From the NCBI GenBank assembly GCA_014773175.1, contig VXCM01000315.1, positions 255,110 to 319,109 of the forward strand: 64,000 bases of DNA. Reading direction: 5' to 3'. The notes below the pieces were generated by a model. The model ran no database searches, was not told where the DNA came from, and saw only the letters and a program-made list of their open reading frames with translations. Origin of the DNA: Lucifuga dentata (lineage: Eukaryota; Chordata; Actinopteri; Ophidiiformes; Bythitidae). The position numbers and the translations under genes are program-made. How positions within the stretch are numbered: position 1 is the stretch's first letter; each line of letters begins with the position of its first letter. Of the stretch, positions 58,905 to 64,000 are shown in pieces.

Positions 58905-59330
58905 GGGATGAAGAAGAGGATGAGAAGGATAAAATGTCAGAGCTGGGGTTGACAGATGGAGAAGCTCTGAGTGTACAGAGGGATAGAGATGAAGGGGAAG
59001 GGAGGGGATAAAAAAAGAGAGCAAAAAGATAGCTGGGAGGTAGAGAGGAGTGTATTAGAGTTAGACTGTAAGTGGAGGGAGTGACTGGACTGGAGAGGCA
59101 GAGGTGAAAGCAGCAGCATTAGGCAGAAAAAGAAAATCAGGAGAGACGTTTTAATGGTATAAGGAAATAGAGAGAAAAATGGACAGGTTGATGAAGGTAA
59201 AGAGGAATAGTGAGAGGTACAGGTGGATTTGAATTGCAGTCTGGGGAGACAGAAGATGAGACAGAGAGAGAGAGAAAGAATGTAAGAGAAAAGGGAGGAT
59301 TGCTAAAGGTTAAGAGGGATTTTGTTAGAT
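58905..59330. repeat. Long purine-rich tract
   Basis: GATGAAGAAGAGGATGAGAA, GGGAAGGGAGGGGATAAAAA and similar purine words dominate the plus strand for about 425 bases. Several spurious frames arise on both strands. Confidence 0.7.
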
Positions 59331-59495
59331 AGGTTTTTTTATTCCATGCTGACGGTTTATAATGGGGTCTTAAAGTTGCCGTGAGGTTACCCAGGCAACA
59401 AAGATACACTGTTGGGTTGGTGGTGGGACATAGTTATCTGTGAAGAAGAAGGGATGGGTGAATTGTATAGCTCTAACTATTAAAAGGCATATACA

Positions 59496-59705
59496 GTATT
59501 TGTGTGTGTTGGGGGGGGGTGTGTGAAAGTGGGGTGTATAATGGCAGATTTGTGACTATATGTTGTGCAGATGTAGCTGTGTATGAGTGTGTGTGCGCAT
59601 GTGCGCACTGTTATTTGTGTGCATGTGTGTTTAAAACTTTGTGTGCATGCAGTAGAAGAGGAATGTGTCTTGTTGGTTGATATAACTATGTTTGAGCATT
59701 GGCTG

Positions 59706-59748
<43 letters not shown>

Positions 59749-60208
59749 ATGTGTGTGTGTTTATGTGTGAGCATTTGCTAATGAGCACTTATTGTGTGCA
59801 CGCGTGCTCACGCGGGTGTATGTGTGCATGGGCTTGTGCACGTGTGTGTTCATGTGTGCACTGTCTGTGCACTTTTTTGTGTGTATGCATGTGTGTCTGA
59901 ATACAACTGGCGATGCTCCTGTGTATGAGCCTTGACTACATCATGAATATGTGTGTGCCTACATGCAAGTGTATTTGCATGTGTGTGCATTAGTGCATGA
60001 GCCTTGACTGTGTATATGTGTGTATGTACAGTAAATAGGAATGTCTTATTTGTCTATGCACCTCTGTATCGGCCTTGATTGTGTGCGTCAGTGTGTGTCT
60101 GTGTGATGTGTGTTTGTGTGTGCTGTGCATGCATTTTTTTGTGCTAGTGTGCATATGTGTTTGTGAGCAGGAGAGGAACTTGCTGATGCTCTTATGTATG
60201 AGCCTTGG

Positions 60209-60251
<43 letters not shown>

Positions 60252-60271
60252 CGTGCGTGCGTGCGTGCACC
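59496..60271. repeat. TG-rich tract of about 775 bases with (GT)n and (GTGC)n cores
   Basis: Irregular TG-rich words (GTGTGTGCGCATGTGCGCAC, GCATGTGTGTG) frame two pure GT runs (59709-59744 and about 60212-60241). The second passes into CGCGCGTGCGTGCGTGCGTG. Such alternating purine-pyrimidine DNA can adopt Z-form; that is known behaviour, not shown here. Confidence 0.85.
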
Positions 60272-60570
60272 ATGAATCTGTTTGTCGGTGTAGCTGTGCT
60301 TGCACTATACGACAGAGTGTGAATCATTGGAAGCAGTGGAGCCATAAAGCCCGTCGCTGTTAGGCGGGATGGCTCCTGGAATGATCACAGGGCGGCTGTA
60401 CTTCTATTTCCCAGGCAGCCATCAGGGAGGCTGACGAGCTGCTGCGCTTGTGTTTGTGGGGACCTGAGGGTTAGCCAGCATATAGTCATGGCTGACAGCA
60501 CAGCCGATGGTCATAACGTCAGAGACAATGATTGAACACGTGAAATATGTGCTCTTTGTCCGTGGTATTG

Positions 60571-60620
60571 GACAGGGTGAAGGTTAGAGGTAGGGTCAGG
60601 GTAAGGGTTAAGGCAAGAGG
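60571..60620. repeat. Degenerate telomere-like (GGGTTA-like) words
   Basis: 'AAGGTTAGAGGTAGGGTCAG' and 'GGTAAGGGTTAAGG' resemble scrambled TTAGGG units. The tract is too short and irregular to be a real interstitial telomere. Confidence 0.4.
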
Positions 60621-60651
60621 AAAATTGCCTGTTTGGAAAGAAAGCCTAGCT

Positions 60652-60652
<1 letters not shown>

Positions 60653-60698
<46 letters not shown>
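60653..60698. repeat. (CT)n microsatellite
   Basis: An uninterrupted run of about 22 CT units. Confidence 0.95.
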
Positions 60699-60701
<3 letters not shown>

Positions 60702-61907
60702 TATCTTTTATTATTCATTCTTGCTAGTATGCCACAGTGACAAGATATTTGTCAGATTTGATTTCTTCTCTGCAGCAAAGCTTTGGTGGTTACAACAACA
60801 GAACACTGTAATTTAGAGATATTAATAATGCATAGATGCATAGAGCCACATAGAGCCGGGCCGTATCTATATAATTGGCGAAACATTTTTCTGTTACCAA
60901 TGCTGCATAATTTTGAATAATAAGATAAATTCATTTGAAAAAAAATGAGAAAAATTACCGAGCTGGTTACTGGTGAGGTTCTAACTCAGTGCTTCTTAAC
61001 ATACAAGGTTATTAACTTTTTATTCTTTAATGCGCAGACAGCCTAAAATGTCAAATTAAAGATAAGATAGAAAATTTTGAAAAATAAACTAAGTTGTATG
61101 GATTTTTCACTGATCGCTCATTTTCTTGGACGCGAGTGAACAAAGACAAATTACACATCATGTTCTGCATTTTGCCCTTCAGCTGTTGGCTGCTCATTTT
61201 TGTGCTTTTTCTTTCACCCATTCTTCATTTTTACCCTCCATATCGAATTACTCCAAAGTGCCAGTATTTGCAGTGTATCATTGTCATCCGCTGCTGCCAT
61301 TAGAATAAAGATGTAGTCATTCTTTTTATATGTTTTCACCATTTATATTGGTTATGTGACATTTCCTGACAAGTGTGGTTTTTAGGCATTAACTTCGGCT
61401 TCAGCTGGAGAGATTAAATAAAATCTGTGTTGAATAGTGAAGGAGGAATACAACATTATTATTGTTAAGTGTTTTATAAGTAATTTTGCAGGCAAGCATA
61501 TCCATCAGAGCTCCGGGGGGGGATACAGGAACCTGGCATGAGGGGGCTGCACAGTGCTTTAGCGGTTGTTACTGCCTTTGATGGCTGCAGATAGCAATGC
61601 AAAATACAGAAGCTCAATACTGCCATCAACAGGTGCATGGGGGCACCTGTTCTCCTCAGTGAGGCTAGCTGGGAGCATTCATGGGGGTGATATTCTCTAA
61701 GCTCTTTGGGTGTAATGGTGAAGATTTATCAGAAATATGATCAGGTCATAAAGTGAAATATGCCATCTTCTGTTGAAGGATATATGAGGCGCAGGGATTA
61801 AGGTGAAGATGAGGCTGGCTGAAGTCCAACCTATTCTCTGCCAAGGTGAGACTATCCTCTGGCCTTTAAAACCCTGTCAAGACTCCCTCACACACACACA
61901 AACACAC
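60699..61907. other. Unrecognised non-coding stretch
   Basis: No gene, repeat unit or transposon terminus could be supported. 'CAGTGCTTCTTAAC' at about 60989 resembles a hAT tip but has no partner. Confidence 0.45.
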
Positions 61908-62057
61908 ATGCATATTTTGGCCTTATCCTGCCCAGAAGTGAGGTCAAGGTTTCATATATCTGACTTCAAAACCACCTTCTTCCCCCTTCACCTCACTCCC
62001 CCTCTCTTTATCTCACATGAAACATGCATTCATATATGCAGTATATATACTGTATAA
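61908..62057 (+). repeat. Local direct duplication, unit 1
   Basis: This unit of about 150 bases is repeated at 62528-62668. Shared landmarks are 'CATATTTTGG.CTTATCC', 'CAGAAG..AGGTCAAGGTT', 'TTCAAAACCACCTTCTTC', 'CTCACATGAAACATG' and 'CATTCATATATGCAGTATAT'. Unlike the N-flanking repeats, the two copies differ at many positions, so this is real and old. Confidence 0.8.
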
Positions 62058-62408
62058 CTGAAGGCCAGAAGTTTGAGGCTGTCCTAGATTAAAAAAAAAA
62101 AAAAAAAANAAAAAAAAAAAAAAAAAAATCAATACACTGTTTGTTTTACAATTTATTGCACAGGAAATGAGAAAAATACATAAAATAAATATAAGTAGCT
62201 CGTTTTCAAGAAGAATTTGTCAACAGGAGCACATTATGTAGTCAATATGGCTTAAGAAATGATTTTTAATGAAGGTATGCCCAGTCTGTATTAATGCACT
62301 GGCACTCCCAATTGTGTTCCATGCTTATGTGTTTTAACATTCAATTCAATTCAATAGCTGCTGTCTGCCTTCTCCCACATCATTTTGGGATTAACTTGAT
62401 ACATAGTC
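62058..62408. mobile_element. Possible Tc1-like terminal remnant between the duplicated units
   Basis: 'ACTGAAGGCCAGAAGTTTGA' after a TATATA tract recalls Tc1-like tips of the 'GGCCAAAAGTTT' kind. An A-run with an N (62090-62127, N at 62109) follows, then unrecognised AT-rich DNA. No transposase was seen. Confidence 0.3.
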
Positions 62409-62413
62409 TGATC

Positions 62414-62458
<45 letters not shown>

Positions 62459-62475
62459 TATGTATACACNTGATC

Positions 62476-62520
<45 letters not shown>

Positions 62521-62531
62521 TATGTATACAC
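62409..62531. other. Assembly join: exact 61-base direct repeat around N
   Basis: Bases 62409-62469 equal 62471-62531, with the N at 62470. Each copy contains an (AT)n-(AC)n run. Confidence 0.85.
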
Positions 62532-62668
62532 ATATTTTGGTCTTATCCCCTGCTCAGAAGCAAGGTCAAGGTTACACACATCTAATTTCAAAACCACCTT
62601 CTTCTCCCTTCACCTCTCTTTTAATCTCACATGAAACATGTGCATTCATATATGCAGTATATACATAT
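62528..62668 (+). repeat. Local direct duplication, unit 2
   Basis: This is the partner of 61908-62057, in the same orientation, about 620 bases downstream. Both units end in AT-rich repeats; this one runs into TATATA then a CA run (62681-62699). Confidence 0.8.
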
Positions 62669-62914
62669 ATATATATATGTACACACACACACACACACAG
62701 CAAACTAAACACACTGCGCAGCAGAGTTTTTCGTCCACAAATAAGCACAATCCATCCATCACTGCAGCCTCAGTGGGCTCATGTGAAGCAGAGTGCCCTC
62801 TGGCTAGTTCACCTAAGCAGCAGTACACGGGGGGACAGACAGGGAAGGTCATCCCAAACCACCACAAGGAGAGGGGTAATAATAATCATCATCCCACTGA
62901 GTGTATCTGTGTGT
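62669..62914. other. CA run then unrecognised DNA
   Basis: A CA run (62681-62699) is followed by plain sequence. Overlapping plus-strand frames here (to 63111) join unrelated repeats and are not genes. Confidence 0.5.
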
Positions 62915-62924
62915 GTGTGTGTGN

Positions 62925-62972
<48 letters not shown>
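62915..62972. repeat. (GT)n microsatellite with N
   Basis: A GT run of about 28 units, interrupted by the N at 62924. Confidence 0.9.
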
Positions 62973-62981
<9 letters not shown>

Positions 62982-63460
62982 TCATCATTGGAGACAGCAC
63001 AAGCAAGTAGCCTGCAGTGCATTTAAAGGCGATTTTCTTTTCTCTCTCCCTGACTTGATCGTATGGATTTTCTGTCTGTGTTGGGGTAACTGTCTAACAG
63101 AGTGTGTGTAAAGGCTTTCAGTGTGTTCCATGTTCTATAGGTCAGTCAATGCAGACAGCGAGATGGATGTCATGTAACGCTGCAGGGAACAGATACTGCA
63201 CATCCCAGATTCACAGATCTGATAGCACCACCAGGGAGAAGGTGGAAATGTAGGAGAGGAAGTTAAAGTGTGTGGGTAGTTTTTGTGAAATTAGGAGGCT
63301 ATTTTTTCTCTGCAGCTGGTCAATTTGCCTGTTAGTTTGTAGGATTTTTTAACAGACTTCTATGACATTTTGACCATGGGCAGGCTGCACATAAGAAGCA
63401 CACAGGACATCTTCGTGTCCTTAAAGTTTTTGGTTTAATCACACAGTGCCCCCACCCCAC

Positions 63461-63496
<36 letters not shown>

Positions 63497-63977
63497 CATA
63501 CTAACATAAATCTCTCCTGGTATTCTTTTTAGTAGGAGACTAAACAAATTATGTGCACCCATGGTCACGGGTCAAAGAACAAGTTTTTGGTGGTCCAGCT
63601 CTAATAGCACCACCATGTGCCCGACTGTGAAATGTAATACTTTTTTTTTTTTCCTAGATTTCTCCCTGTTTCTTTTTACAATTTCTCCTGGAAATTTTAT
63701 TTAATCTTCAACAAACACAGAAGAGAATATATTTGGATAAGCCCTGAAATGATATTCATCTGTTTTTTAATATTCCATACTGTTTGGTATTGGTATTGTT
63801 TGCAAAGTGCTTGTAGGTGTGTGGCATCTGACATAAACTGCCTTAATTCCTGAATGCATCATGCAGATGCAACCAAATTGTATTTCACTTGTAAGTAGTA
63901 CTAAAATTAATAAATTTAAACAGTTAGAACTCAAGCATTCATGTTTCGCTCATTCTTGTACAAAGGCCTAGTATTAA
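62973..63977. other. Unrecognised stretch with a 34-base poly(A)
   Basis: The poly(A) at 63462-63495 follows a C-rich 'CCCCCACCCCACC'. A T-run lies at 63642-63652. No gene was recognised. Confidence 0.45.
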
Positions 63978-64000
63978 AGGACCATATTGGCATGTTTAAG
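63978..64000 (+). mobile_element. MITE family A, left tip cut by window end
   Basis: TTAA (63974-63977) then AGGACCATATTGG.CATGTTTAAG matches the family-A left terminus with a short internal gap. The rest lies outside the window. Confidence 0.6.

Noticed and set aside
60571..60620. Interstitial telomere
   Set aside because: Only a few scrambled GGGTTA-like words, no regular TTAGGG array.
62522..63111. Overlapping 157- and 162-codon plus-strand frames
   Set aside because: They link an assembly join, a duplicated unit and a GT microsatellite with an N; no coherent protein.

Overview
The window looks like vertebrate, almost certainly teleost fish, nuclear DNA with no recognisable host protein-coding gene. 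The evidence is dense CA/GT, GA/CT and poly(A) microsatellites, single-N scaffold gaps, and eroded transposons of types common in fish: hAT, Tc1/mariner, Tigger, PIF-Harbinger, Kolobok/T2-like MITEs, L2-like and RTE-like LINEs, and a tRNA-type SINE head. It is best read as a large intron or a gene desert. Long open frames fall either inside microsatellites and purine-rich tracts or inside decayed transposons. Two short stretches with splice-like borders (30040-30177 and 57524-57623) are the only candidates for host exons, and both are weak.

Layout. 0-10 kb: right end of a TTAA-flanked MITE at the window edge, a Gypsy-like LTR fragment, one complete internally deleted copy of the commonest MITE (3619-3957), a compound microsatellite, a short inverted-repeat element (5046-5257) and a second TTAA MITE (8852-9369). 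10-24 kb: mostly unrecognised sequence with two copies of an old dispersed repeat, a MITE filled with palindromic satellite (18977-19366) and a hAT end. 24-30 kb: a full-length MITE, a second MITE family, a SINE head, and a hAT element (27888-29364) carrying a Tigger MITE (28027-28440). 31.8-33.4 kb: a Tc1-like transposase relic split by other insertions. 35.4-37.7 kb: a Harbinger-type element with a broken Myb/SANT gene, then another hAT MITE. 41-44 kb: MITE, hAT and the 3' end of an L2-like LINE. 46-49.5 kb: an RTE-like LINE fragment with a perfect foldback, and a hAT remnant with a BED zinc-finger pseudogene. 51-57 kb: another full-length MITE, LINE 3' ends and a purine-rich tract. 57-64 kb: simple-sequence-rich DNA, including an 800-base TG-rich tract, a local segmental duplication, and the start of another MITE at the right edge.

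Nothing here forms an operon or pathway; the connections are evolutionary. One TTAA-flanked MITE family accounts for at least nine pieces across the window (about 3.6, 11.2, 24.7, 32.5, 32.7, 41.3, 51.8, 56.3 and 63.98 kb). Six of the single Ns are each flanked by an exact direct repeat of 61-65 bases. That is best explained as contig ends left unmerged at assembly, not as biology. I did not find a convincing undescribed functional system; the most useful leads are the MITE family, the satellite-filled MITE, the nested Tc1 locus and the assembly artefact.
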